From: Lepturacanthus savala
Lineage: Eukaryota > Chordata > Actinopteri > Scombriformes > Trichiuridae
Direction: 5' to 3'
Length of the DNA: 64,000 bases
Assembly (NCBI GenBank): GCA_030544235.1
Contig: CM060471.1
Location: forward strand, 2,878,848-2,942,847
A program made the position numbers and the translations under genes. The notes beneath the pieces were generated by a model. The model searched no databases. It saw only the letters and a program-made list of their open reading frames with translations, and was not told the DNA's origin. This document shows positions 1 to 9,165 of this stretch, in pieces (position 1 is the stretch's first letter; every line of letters starts with the position of its first letter).

Positions 1-1057
1 GCCGCCGGCCGTCAGCTCTAGGGGGGACAAGGAAAGGCACAATTAAAAGGGTTCCAAAATAAACATAACAAAAATGATTAGTTTAAATTAATCCCAGCCA
101 AATGAACAACGAGTCTCTGGCCAGAGATAAACCCAAACAATATTACTTTGTTTAACACAAATAAACCACAATGGAAAATAAACCAATAAGTCACATAAAT
201 AACCCAACAATACCATAAACACGAAACCCAGGTTAACTACAATAAACTTAATTTAAACAAAAGCAATTAAATTACACAAAACAATTGAACCAAACCCTCT
301 ATAGCAACACACACACACGCACGCACACACACACACACCGAGTCAGCCACTGGAGGCAGTGCGGTCGGTGAACTGACCGAGCCCAACACCGACCCGGAGA
401 AGTGTCAGAAGCGGCAAGCTAACTGCTAAGGAGCCGCAGCAGCGAGGCGAAGCAGCAGAAGCGGCGGCGCGGCCGCGGAGAGAAAGCAGCCGTATAGCCA
501 CAGTATATCAGTGCTCGTCTTACTTATTCAGTGTCTGTATAAAAGTCCGGTTCAGGACGGAGAACTAGCGTCCGGTCCACAGAAGAGGGAGAGGAGTGCA
601 GAGGATCGGCGCAGCGGGGAGAGACAGCCGCCACGCAGCACACGATTCGTTGACTGTTAAAGGGAGAGGAGCGACAGAGGCTTAGCATCTGGCTAACAAC
701 AACCAACAACAAACTGATTGTGACTCACCGATGCGTTGATTAAACATCAGCGACCCAGTACATCGCCCGGCTGCGACGGAAGCGCCAGCTCTGTTAAAGA
801 GCTATGATTAGATTAAATAACAATCACACGTACAAACAGCGTGCTGAGACGCACCTACCTATGCTCGGGGGTGAGCGGCGGACACGACAACCCGGAAGTG
901 GGCGGGCCGAAAAAGGCAGGAAGCGAGAGGTCAAGGGGAGGTGCGTGACCTACTCTTATCCTCCTCTATCCGAGACATGATTGGCTAATAGGCCAGAGGG
1001 GGTGTGATGCAGAAAGAAAGTCTGCTGAATGTGGCAGATGTACTTCATACCACTACA
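1..1057 (-). repeat. 3' LTR, truncated by window edge
   Basis: Direct repeat of 7025-8081. It ends at a CA dinucleotide (1056-1057) that pairs with the TG at 6598 in the other copy. It contains a CA/CGCA microsatellite at about 306-338 and a GC-rich CAG/AGC-rich stretch near 420-490. A 62-codon open frame (524-712) is repeated exactly in the other LTR, but it has no recognisable content and I do not call it a gene. Confidence 0.93.
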
Positions 1058-1074
1058 ACCCATCCCCCCCATTT
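1058..1074 (-). promoter_or_regulatory. Polypurine tract
   Basis: On the minus strand a purine run of seven G followed by ATGGG lies immediately upstream of the 3' LTR, the expected position of the plus-strand DNA primer of LTR retroelements. Confidence 0.75.
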
Positions 1075-1113
1075 TCATCGTCGGCCCGACGATGCTCTTT
1101 CACTATAGTGACT

Positions 1114-4100
1114 CTAAGACCATGGTCTAAAGAAAGCCGAGACACCATGTGACTGAGCGGCTGAGGGCTCAGCCTGACCAACCTCACGGGCAGGCCTAGG
1201 TAGGTGGTGAATATTTGAATGTTGGCCAGCTCTGGATCGGACTGTGCGTCGCCTAACAACCTCCTCACTCCTTGGCGGGGAAACTGCCAAAGAAGTGGCA
1301 TGGGCAGGACGTGACTGTCCTGCCAGTGGGGCAGGCGATGTGGGCAATGATGCCATACGCAGCACAGCAGGGTTGCTACTCCCAGTGGGGGAGACAATGG
1401 AGGAGGCCGAAAGCGGCTGGAGTGTAGGAGCAACAGGTGTCACTGGGGCAGGGGCATGTTGGGCTTCGACCAGGTGACCAGTGGATGGGGGAATGGTGTC
1501 CCTCATCACCACCATCAAGTCCTCCCCGTCTGAAGAGCTCTCAGAGACTGCAGGCTGGTCGGGTGAGATGGGCAAGGGAGCAGAGTGGTCTGTTGCAGCT
1601 GCCCCGACTATGGCCTTAAGCAACGTCCGATGTACCCGCCTGACCTTGGCAAGGTCTTCCTCAGGTGCAACCGTGTACACTGCACCGTTATTGTGGGGAG
1701 CTTTAAGCACCCGATACACCACAGAACTCCACTTATCCTGGATCTTATGACGACCCACCCAACCAAACTCCTTTAATAGCACCAACTGTCCCACCCCAAG
1801 CGGCGCTGAGCGGACATACTGATCATGCTTCTCCTTCCGGCGTTGAGCCGTTTCCTTCAGCCTGTCCCGAACACCCTCGAAAGCCATGTGTAGCCGGGTT
1901 TGATGTTCCTGGACCCAGTTGTTCACGGTCCCACCAACAGGTTCTTGCACTCTCCCCAGCAAGAAATCTACAGGGAGCCTTGCCTCACGACCAAACATGA
2001 GGAAAAATGGAGACTCCCCAGTGGAGTGATGCGGCGTGGTGTTATAGGCATGCAGTACCTGAGGTAGACAAGCGTGCCACTCGCGCTTTCGAGAAGGAGG
2101 CAAAGCGCGCAGCAAATCATGCAGTGTGCGGTTGAACCGCTCGCACTGGCCGTTACCTGCTGGATGGTACGGTGTAGTGCGGGACTTTTCAACGTTATAG
2201 AGACCGCACAGCTGCTGAATGAGCGCACTCTCGAAATTGCGACCCTGGTCAGAATGAATACGTACTGGAACACCGAACTTCGAGAACCACTCCGTGACGA
2301 GAACGTGTGCCACTGTGGAGGCACGCTGGTCACGAGTGGGGATGGCAAGAGTGTATTTGCTGAAGACATCCGTTAACACAAGGACATTCTCCAGCCCGTT
2401 ATGTGCTGGTTCGAGCAGTGTGAAATCCATTGCCAGGATTTCATTAGGCTCTGACGCAAGCAGGTGTCCCATAAAGCTACGGGCTGTTGGCCCAGGATCC
2501 TTAGCCACTTGACACCGCTCGCAGGTTTGACACCAGCGCTTCACGTCAGAAGACATTCCTGGCCAATAGCAGCGCTGCCGGAGTAATTCCAGAGTCCTGC
2601 CTACACCCTGGTGGCCATGGTTTTGATGGACCTCTGTGAGGACTCGGTCCTTTAATACAGTGGGCAAGAGCACCTGGAGGACTGGTTCCCCTCCATCCGA
2701 GCGAGACACTTGACGGTGCATCACTCCAGCTTGCTCTACCAACCGCCCCCACTGTTTAAGGAGCACCAAAGCTGGTGGCGATAGCTGCTTGCGCTCATCA
2801 TAATTTGGGTATCGTTTCTGATACCAAAAAGCGAGGGCTTCCTTTATCACAGGGTCAGCCTGTTGAAGCTCACCGATGTCTGTAGGCAGAAGTTGAGGCA
2901 GAGCCTGGATGGTTAATTGACAGACCGCAGGCTCACGGTCCTGGAGAGCCTGTTTCAATGGTTGAGGGAGTGCCGTACTAGAGGTTAACACTCCAAGATC
3001 TATAGTCCCGGGCGGGTGCAAACGAGACAGTGCGTCCGCGTTCGTATTGCTCTTTCCAGAGCGGTACCGGAGCTCAAAATTAAAGGATGCAAGTTGGGCT
3101 GCCCAACGTTGCTCCAGGGCTCCCAGTTTAGCCGTAGACAAGTGGCTAAGCGGATTATTGTCGGTGAAGACAATACATTTGTGGCCAAGCAAGTACTCCC
3201 GGAACTTGTCCGTCATGGCCCACTTTAATGCCAAAAACTCTAGCTTCATAGAGCTATAGTTGGCTGGATTTCGCTCAGTGGGTCGGAGACTTCGGCTTGC
3301 AAAGGCTATGGGTCGCACTTTTCCTCCCTGCTCTTGGGAGAGCACAGCACCCAGTCCCCCATGACTGGCATCAACTTCTAAAATAAATGGAAGTGAGAAG
3401 TCAGCATATGCAAGCACCGGAGTAGTGGTAAGCTTAGATTTTAAAGCTTCGAAGCTCTGCTGATGTTCTGCTGTCCACTTGTCAGAAACCCAGTGTTCAG
3501 ACCGCTTGGACTTGGACCCCACAAGCTCAGCAACGAGACGATGGAGAGGGGCAGCCAACCTGGCAAAACCCTCTACAAAGCGGCGGTAATAGCTGGCAAA
3601 CCCCAGAAAGGATCGAAGATCCAAGATGGTGGTAGGGGATTGCCAATTAGCTACCACTTCGACCTTGCTTGGGTCGGTGGAAACGCCCTCTGCGGAGATG
3701 ATGTGGCCCAAGTAACACACCTCCTGTCGGAAAAATGAACACTTTGACAATTTGGCCTTCAGGCCCTCATGTTGCAACCGCCGCAGGACCGCTTCTAATC
3801 TTTCAAGGTGCTGTTGAAAAGTAGATGAGAAAACCACAATGTCATCGAGATATAGGAGTAACGATTGGCATTGCTGATCCCCGAAAATCCGTTGCATAAG
3901 TCGCTGGAAGGTGCTGGGTGCATTACACAACCCAAAAGGCATGCGATTCCATTCAAACAGGCCAAAAGGGGTACAGAATGCGGTCTTTGGTCGGTCTGCC
4001 TCAGCCACTGGGACCTGGTTGTAGCCGCTGGCTAAATCCAAAGTGGAAAACCAGCGGGCCCCAGTGAGTGCGTCCAGTGATTCCTCGATCCGAGGGAGAG

Positions 4101-5493
4101 GAAAGGCATCTTTTCGGGTCCGGCTGTTAAGCTGCCGGTAGTCTACGCACAGGCGCAGAGTACCATCTTTCTTCTTAACTAAGACAATTGGTGAAGCAAA
4201 GGGACTGCAACTTTCCCGGATGACCTGTGCAGAAAGGAGCTGATTTATGTGTTCTTTAACCACTTCATAATCCGATGGTGGTATGCGCCGATAGCGCTGA
4301 CAGATGGGAGTGTCATCGAGAAGCGGAATTTCGTGGGCTATGAGGTTGGTGCAGCCCAGATCACCATCATGTGCGGAAAACACTGAAGCGTATTTCCAGA
4401 GGAGATGTCGAGCCGCCTCCTGTTCCTCTACCGGCAACACGGATAGGTCGACTGCATCTATTTGGTCTTGGATCGTTGGAACCGCAGCCTGAGACGCAAT
4501 GGTGGCGAGGTAAGATGGAACCTCCTCAACGCCAGAAGGCAAACTCACCACACACACCTCACGTACAGCACCAATCGCTGTACGAGGGTATAGTAGCACA
4601 TCAGACGTGCCCACATTTACAACTGGTATGTATGCAATACCTCTTTGGACTTGAACCAGTGCTGGAGATGCCAAGAGCCCAGCAGGGAGACCCTGCTCCT
4701 GTGGTTCAAAGAGCACAGTAGCCCCCGAATACTGGATGGAACAGGTAGCGGGAACAAACTGCATAGTGCCACCAAAGATACGGCAAGCTCTCTTGCCCCG
4801 AAGCTTAACCTTGCCAATGACATCAGGAGGTGTCAAAGAGGCTTGGTGGCAGCTTTGTAATGCCCGCATCACAGACTTTGGTGCTTCTGTGACGGTGGAT
4901 AAATTGAACAGGGCAGAGCCATGTTGCCCAAACAAAAGGTCGTAGCATCGGCGCAAAACGTTCATTCCTAAAACACCTGGCGCCGGAGGTGAGAGAGTAG
5001 TCGGGGGGTCCTTGACGACGAGTAGCCCACACGCTGGCAACGTCTTGCCACAGAGCTCGACCTCCAGCTCCAAGTAGCCGAGGTAGGGGATGGGCAGGCC
5101 ATTGGCCGCCTGAAGCTGAAGCCAATGGCAAGACTGAAGCTTTTCTTGGCCCCACATCTCAAAGTGTTGCCGAAAGAAGCTCTCTCTGATAGTGGACACC
5201 ATGGACCCAGTATCCACTAAACAAGGGACCATTACTCCCCCCATCGCTACAGTCACATGTGGACAAGAACTGACCAACCTATTCTTCCCCCCATTCCTCA
5301 ACATAACTGGTGAGCCAGTAGTAGCTCCCCCCGAACTTTGGCTCCTCGGTTCGACGGGCGCTAGTTTCCCGAAGGATGAGCGGGATCGCGCCGAGAGGTT
5401 GGCCGCGGGAAAGCAGATGTTGAAGGCTGAGAAGGAGCATGTCGCCCCCTGCACTCCCTGGCAAAGTGGCCAGGCTGGTGACACCGCCGGCAA
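1114..5493 (-). CDS. pol: Gypsy Pol polyprotein (PR-RT-RH-IN)
   Basis: 1,459 codons open from the first Met. Translation probably enters by frameshift near residue 43, so the first residues may not be pol-specific. Domains in order, numbered from the Met at 5493: aspartic protease with DTG at 94-96; reverse transcriptase with YLDD at 548-551; RNase H with its first catalytic Asp near 708; an HHCC zinc-binding integrase N-domain at about 950-1010; the integrase core with D1023, D1082 and E1118, which gives the correct D(35)E spacing; and a C-terminal GPY/F-like region followed by a Pro/Ser-rich tail. I saw no clear chromodomain. All catalytic residues that I could check are present and there is no stop, so the product looks functional. 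It lies in the -1 frame relative to gag. Confidence 0.95.
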   Translation of the reverse strand: MPAVSPAWPLCQGVQGATCSFSAFNICFPAANLSARSRSSFGKLAPVEPRSQSSGGATTGSPVMLRNGGKNRLVSSCPHVTVAMGGVMVPCLVDTGSMVSTIRESFFRQHFEMWGQEKLQSCHWLQLQAANGLPIPYLGYLELEVELCGKTLPACGLLVVKDPPTTLSPPAPGVLGMNVLRRCYDLLFGQHGSALFNLSTVTEAPKSVMRALQSCHQASLTPPDVIGKVKLRGKRACRIFGGTMQFVPATCSIQYSGATVLFEPQEQGLPAGLLASPALVQVQRGIAYIPVVNVGTSDVLLYPRTAIGAVREVCVVSLPSGVEEVPSYLATIASQAAVPTIQDQIDAVDLSVLPVEEQEAARHLLWKYASVFSAHDGDLGCTNLIAHEIPLLDDTPICQRYRRIPPSDYEVVKEHINQLLSAQVIRESCSPFASPIVLVKKKDGTLRLCVDYRQLNSRTRKDAFPLPRIEESLDALTGARWFSTLDLASGYNQVPVAEADRPKTAFCTPFGLFEWNRMPFGLCNAPSTFQRLMQRIFGDQQCQSLLLYLDDIVVFSSTFQQHLERLEAVLRRLQHEGLKAKLSKCSFFRQEVCYLGHIISAEGVSTDPSKVEVVANWQSPTTILDLRSFLGFASYYRRFVEGFARLAAPLHRLVAELVGSKSKRSEHWVSDKWTAEHQQSFEALKSKLTTTPVLAYADFSLPFILEVDASHGGLGAVLSQEQGGKVRPIAFASRSLRPTERNPANYSSMKLEFLALKWAMTDKFREYLLGHKCIVFTDNNPLSHLSTAKLGALEQRWAAQLASFNFELRYRSGKSNTNADALSRLHPPGTIDLGVLTSSTALPQPLKQALQDREPAVCQLTIQALPQLLPTDIGELQQADPVIKEALAFWYQKRYPNYDERKQLSPPALVLLKQWGRLVEQAGVMHRQVSRSDGGEPVLQVLLPTVLKDRVLTEVHQNHGHQGVGRTLELLRQRCYWPGMSSDVKRWCQTCERCQVAKDPGPTARSFMGHLLASEPNEILAMDFTLLEPAHNGLENVLVLTDVFSKYTLAIPTRDQRASTVAHVLVTEWFSKFGVPVRIHSDQGRNFESALIQQLCGLYNVEKSRTTPYHPAGNGQCERFNRTLHDLLRALPPSRKREWHACLPQVLHAYNTTPHHSTGESPFFLMFGREARLPVDFLLGRVQEPVGGTVNNWVQEHQTRLHMAFEGVRDRLKETAQRRKEKHDQYVRSAPLGVGQLVLLKEFGWVGRHKIQDKWSSVVYRVLKAPHNNGAVYTVAPEEDLAKVRRVHRTLLKAIVGAAATDHSAPLPISPDQPAVSESSSDGEDLMVVMRDTIPPSTGHLVEAQHAPAPVTPVAPTLQPLSASSIVSPTGSSNPAVLRMASLPTSPAPLAGQSRPAHATSLAVSPPRSEEVVRRRTVRSRAGQHSNIHHLPRPAREVGQAEPSAAQSHGVSAFFRPWS
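5361..5370 (-). promoter_or_regulatory. -1 ribosomal frameshift site at gag stop
   Basis: The minus strand reads G GGA AAC TAG: a perfect X XXY YYZ heptamer in the gag frame, with the gag stop as the next codon. Slipping one base back continues into the open pol frame (CTA GCG CCC...). The same heptamer is used by known retroviruses, for example visna. A downstream pseudoknot was not evaluated. Confidence 0.85.
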
Positions 5494-6422
5494 ATGACTG
5501 GGCCACGGTAAGGAGAACGGTCACGCTGTTGGTTGACCTGCAGGTGGGCAAGAGCGTCAGTGAGACGGTTAAGCTGTTCCTGTTGGAGCTTCAGCATAGA
5601 TTTCACCTCCTGCAGTTCTGAGGCCTGCGGTGAACTAGCCGCTGCGACAGCGGTGCGTACACCACACTGCAGGCCCATCATCTCTGGAACGGAGTGACTT
5701 CGGCCACGCACACCCCCCGGCAATCCTTCTCGCTCCCACCTAATCGCCTCCGCCCGAGCGTCCAGCAGAGACACAGTAGGGTCCCTGCGTACAAGCTGTT
5801 TGAGTTCACGGCGAAGGGAGCCGTCACTAACATGCTCAATAAACTGATCGCGCAACAGAACATCAGCATTTGGCATCCCGTTAGGAGCATTTTGTTTCAC
5901 GGCGGACATTAAACTCATTAGTGCAAGCGAGAACTCTTGAAGAGTCTCCCCATCTTGCTGCCGCCTAGAGAAAAATGCCTCCTGCAAAGCAACATACGAG
6001 TCAGAAGGACCATACAACTCCCGTAAGATAGCAATGACATTATCGGGATCGCTTCTATCTGCGGCCGGGCGATATTTTATTTCTGCACGTGCCTCTCCCT
6101 CTAAGTGATCAAATAAAAAAAATGCTTTGTCACCGGTGGACAGGTGACGGGCCCTCATGCAAGCTTGAGCTTCCTCAATCCACTCCTCTAGCCCTATACC
6201 TACTCTACCCCTAAACACTGGGCACTTCCTGTCACGGGGTACGAGGACTAGCCGCTCTGTTGCAGGAGCGATAGAAGTGGATGGAGCTGAGGGAGGTTGA
6301 GTAGGAATGGAGGATGCATTGCTAGGACCAGGCACAGCTGCACGCTGTGCCTGCTGCAACCTGTCATTCTCCGCCCTTAAGCTTGCCACTAAATCCCTCA
6401 ACTCTTGTAGTTCTTCCTCCAT
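5361..6422 (-). CDS. gag: Gypsy Gag protein, 353 aa
   Basis: Structural protein of the retrotransposon particle. It starts with a leucine-rich, probably coiled-coil segment (residues 1-28), followed by a Ser/Pro/Thr-rich linker. The central capsid-like part has the LEEWIEEAQ and FIEHVSDGSLRRELK style of helices seen in Gypsy Gag and the domesticated PNMA/ZCCHC12 group. A single CCHC knuckle C-x2-C-x4-H-x4-C lies at residues 311-324. Pol overlaps its 3' end in the -1 frame. The stop TAG at 5361-5363 is immediately preceded by a slippery heptamer, so this product should be made in excess over Gag-Pol. The frame has no interruption. The relation to PNMA-like Gag is from memory and not tested. 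Confidence 0.92.
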   Translation of the reverse strand: MEEELQELRDLVASLRAENDRLQQAQRAAVPGPSNASSIPTQPPSAPSTSIAPATERLVLVPRDRKCPVFRGRVGIGLEEWIEEAQACMRARHLSTGDKAFFLFDHLEGEARAEIKYRPAADRSDPDNVIAILRELYGPSDSYVALQEAFFSRRQQDGETLQEFSLALMSLMSAVKQNAPNGMPNADVLLRDQFIEHVSDGSLRRELKQLVRRDPTVSLLDARAEAIRWEREGLPGGVRGRSHSVPEMMGLQCGVRTAVAAASSPQASELQEVKSMLKLQQEQLNRLTDALAHLQVNQQRDRSPYRGPVICRRCHQPGHFARECRGRHAPSQPSTSAFPRPTSRRDPAHPSGN

Positions 6423-6577
6423 TTTTCCTAAAACTATACCTACGCTGTAAGCACTGAAGCCACGGCTACAAACAATTGAAACAACACCGGTTCGCCTTAA
6501 ACTGCAGCTCCTTCACACAAGCAATCTAAAAACACAAAAAGAACACAGCACACCCGTCTCCAGTTCCCTGAGTAGAT

Positions 6578-6597
6578 CCTGCCAACAACGCCAAGTT
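6578..6597 (-). promoter_or_regulatory. Candidate primer-binding site
   Basis: Directly after the inferred 5' LTR end, the minus strand reads a short AACT spacer and then TGGCGTTGTTGGCAGGAT. Primer sites normally start with TGG, complementary to the tRNA CCA end. I could not assign the primer tRNA. Nearly the same core (GGCGTTGTTGG) occurs again inside the LTR at about 6648-6660, which makes the exact boundary less certain. Confidence 0.5.
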
Positions 6598-8081
6598 TGT
6601 GGCGATCATGAGGGTCTAATTATTCTATTCTAATATACACATTTAGTACCAACAACGCCACCTTGGGTTAGGGCCCAAGGACCCGTACTAAGCTTGAGCT
6701 AGTACATCTATAAGGACACAGGTTTAGGAACTCAGGGAGGACTGGAGACAGAGTTCAATATTCACACACACTTTTATTAATTAAAAGTCATCAGAAATAA
6801 TGCTATAGGATGTTCAATAAGGAGGCCCAACATCAGAAAAAGGGGAACCCAGCTGAGGCTTACCGATCGGAGGAGGGGTCAAGAAGGGAAATAAGGTGAA
6901 ATCCAAAAGAAAGGAGGAGCACCCCACTCACAGCCAAAACGTGACTTGTAGCAAAGAAAAATTCAAACGGGGATCACACAAACACACAAGGGGATCATCA
7001 CCACCACCCTGGAAGACCACCACCGCCGCCGGCCGTCAGCTCTAGGGGGGACAAGGAAAGGCACAATTAAAAGGGTTCCAAAATAAACATAACAAAAATG
7101 ATTAGTTTAAATTAATCCCAGCCAAATGAACAACGAGTCTCTGGCCAGAGATAAACCCAAACAATATTACTTTGTTTAACACAAATAAACCACAATGGAA
7201 AATAAACCAATAAGTCACATAAATAACCCAACAATACCATAAACACGAAACCCAGGTTAACTACAATAAACTTAATTTAAACAAAAGCAATTAAATTACA
7301 CAAAACAATTGAACCAAACCCTCTATAGCAACACACACACACGCACGCACACACACACACACCGAGTCAGCCACTGGAGGCAGTGCGGTCGGTGAACTGA
7401 CCGAGCCCAACACCGACCCGGAGAAGTGTCAGAAGCGGCAAGCTAACTGCTAAGGAGCCGCAGCAGCGAGGCGAAGCAGCAGAAGCGGCGGCGCGGCCGC
7501 GGAGAGAAAGCAGCCGTATAGCCACAGTATATCAGTGCTCGTCTTACTTATTCAGTGTCTGTATAAAAGTCCGGTTCAGGACGGAGAACTAGCGTCCGGT
7601 CCACAGAAGAGGGAGAGGAGTGCAGAGGATCGGCGCAGCGGGGAGAGACAGCCGCCACGCAGCACACGATTCGTTGACTGTTAAAGGGAGAGGAGCGACA
7701 GAGGCTTAGCATCTGGCTAACAACAACCAACAACAAACTGATTGTGACTCACCGATGCGTTGATTAAACATCAGCGACCCAGTACATCGCCCGGCTGCGA
7801 CGGAAGCGCCAGCTCTGTTAAAGAGCTATGATTAGATTAAATAACAATCACACGTACAAACAGCGTGCTGAGACGCACCTACCTATGCTCGGGGGTGAGC
7901 GGCGGACACGACAACCCGGAAGTGGGCGGGCCGAAAAAGGCAGGAAGCGAGAGGTCAAGGGGAGGTGCGTGACCTACTCTTATCCTCCTCTATCCGAGAC
8001 ATGATTGGCTAATAGGCCAGAGGGGGTGTGATGCAGAAAGAAAGTCTGCTGAATGTGGCAGATGTACTTCATACCACTACA
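6598..8081 (-). repeat. 5' LTR
   Basis: The right-hand LTR, about 1,484 bp and long for a Gypsy element. Its right boundary is where identity with the left copy stops (position 8084 at the latest, with CA at 8080-8081). Its left boundary is inferred from TG at 6598 next to a primer-binding-like sequence, because the matching part of the other LTR is outside the window. AT-rich at both ends with a GC-rich centre near 7440-7510. Confidence 0.85.
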
Positions 8082-9097
8082 ACCAGAATCGTTGTGTTCT
8101 TCAAATAGTTGAAAAGAAATGTTAAAATCAGCCACTTGTATTTTTTTCTTCCCTTTCCAGTCATTAATTTATTAAGTGAATACCGCAGCTTCTGCTGTGG
8201 CAGTCGACGGCTTTTATGATTCTATGGTTACAGGTTGGGAGCAGATGAACTTCAGCCAAACATGAACATTAACACATGTTAAACAGTTTTCACTCACATC
8301 CATACATCTGTCAGCCAATCAGAAAATACCATGGCTTAATTAACTTAAATATATTTCCTGTCCAACAACAAACCATTTCAGCTTTTTGTAAATTCCTGGC
8401 CAGCATATTTTTCAGTTGATCCTGAGAAAGACCTGAAGCAGAGCCCGATGTCCCCGTCACTGTGAAAGTTCACAACAAACTTCTCTTCTCATGCTCTCAT
8501 TTTCCTGTTTATGCAGCTTTATCGCAGATAAAAAAAAATAATGAGTTAAAATGGCACAGAGTGTCGATATTTACTGCCTGGTCTGTATTCCATGCATTTT
8601 AATGCCTCTTTCCATTTAAATTCAACTCTCCTGTTTTGTACTACGGCATTATGCTAATGTCATATTTGTCTAGAAGCTGATACGTGCTGCAGAGTTTCTG
8701 ATCAGGCCTCGCCTCGACATGCAGGGTTTACATCTCAAAGGGGCTGAATTGCACATGAATCAGAAAACGCAAAATCAGCCTGTGTTCTGAATCTTCAAAG
8801 AGCGACTCGGCCCGGAAAAGCGGTGCCGCTTTAACGTCTACTGAGTCCATATATCAGTTCTTCTAATTATCCAGTTAATTAACCAGAGAAAGACAGATGA
8901 GAGGAAATTGTTTATTTTATTTCTCTGTAAAACAAAAATTCTAATAAATAAACCAGTATTGGAAGACAATGACAATGGCACTGACATTGGCATTGTAGCT
9001 TGGTCCTTGCACATTAAGTGCTGTGTATGTTAAGAGAAGAACCTTAAAATCAATTCTAAAGCTCACAGAAAGCTAAAAAGAAGTGAAAAGATGTGAT
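8082..9097. other. No gene recognised (right flank of Gypsy)
   Basis: AT-rich sequence with no open frame of note. The expected short Gypsy target duplication cannot be tested because the other flank is outside the window. The stretch at 8690-8820 is less AT-rich than its surroundings but has no recognisable coding content. Confidence 0.6.
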
Positions 9098-9165
9098 ACC
9101 AAATCTATATTTTTACAGTTAGGTGTGAAAAGGGGGCTTTCATTTGTAAAGGACATACAGTTTCT
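9098..9165. repeat. Fragment of the piggyBac-type TTAA element
   Basis: About 65 bp including ACAGTTAGGTGTGAAAAG and a following GGGCTTTCATTTG block match the interior of the two complete copies near 59.5 kb and 62.6-63.2 kb. No ends are visible, so this is a relic. Confidence 0.65.

Larger units (their letters stand above)
1..8081 (-). mobile_element. Ty3/Gypsy LTR retrotransposon, near full length
   Basis: Order in the element sense (minus strand): 5' LTR 6598-8081, short leader, gag 6422-5361, pol 5493-1114, polypurine tract, 3' LTR. The 3' LTR continues past the left edge of the window, so about 430 bp and the outer target duplication are missing. The visible part of the left LTR (1-1057) matches the right copy (7025-8081) with a constant offset of 7024 and no difference that I could see. 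Gag and pol are open throughout. There is no envelope gene, since pol ends about 55 bp before the polypurine tract and LTR. Identical LTRs and open frames imply a recent insertion. Integrase after RNase H places it in Ty3/Gypsy rather than Ty1/Copia. Confidence 0.95.

Noticed and set aside
301..338. CRISPR-like or other spaced repeat array
   Set aside because: Only a CA/CGCA microsatellite; no spaced repeats of CRISPR type anywhere, as expected for an animal genome.
524..712. 62-codon minus-strand frame repeated exactly in both LTRs (also 7548-7736)
   Set aside because: Its exact repetition follows from LTR identity; there is no recognisable protein feature.
1053..1113. Possible envelope gene downstream of pol
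   Set aside because: Only about 55 bp separate the pol stop from the polypurine tract and LTR.
1244..5621. Many plus-strand open frames opposite gag and pol
   Set aside because: They are antisense shadows of the Gypsy genes with no domain content.
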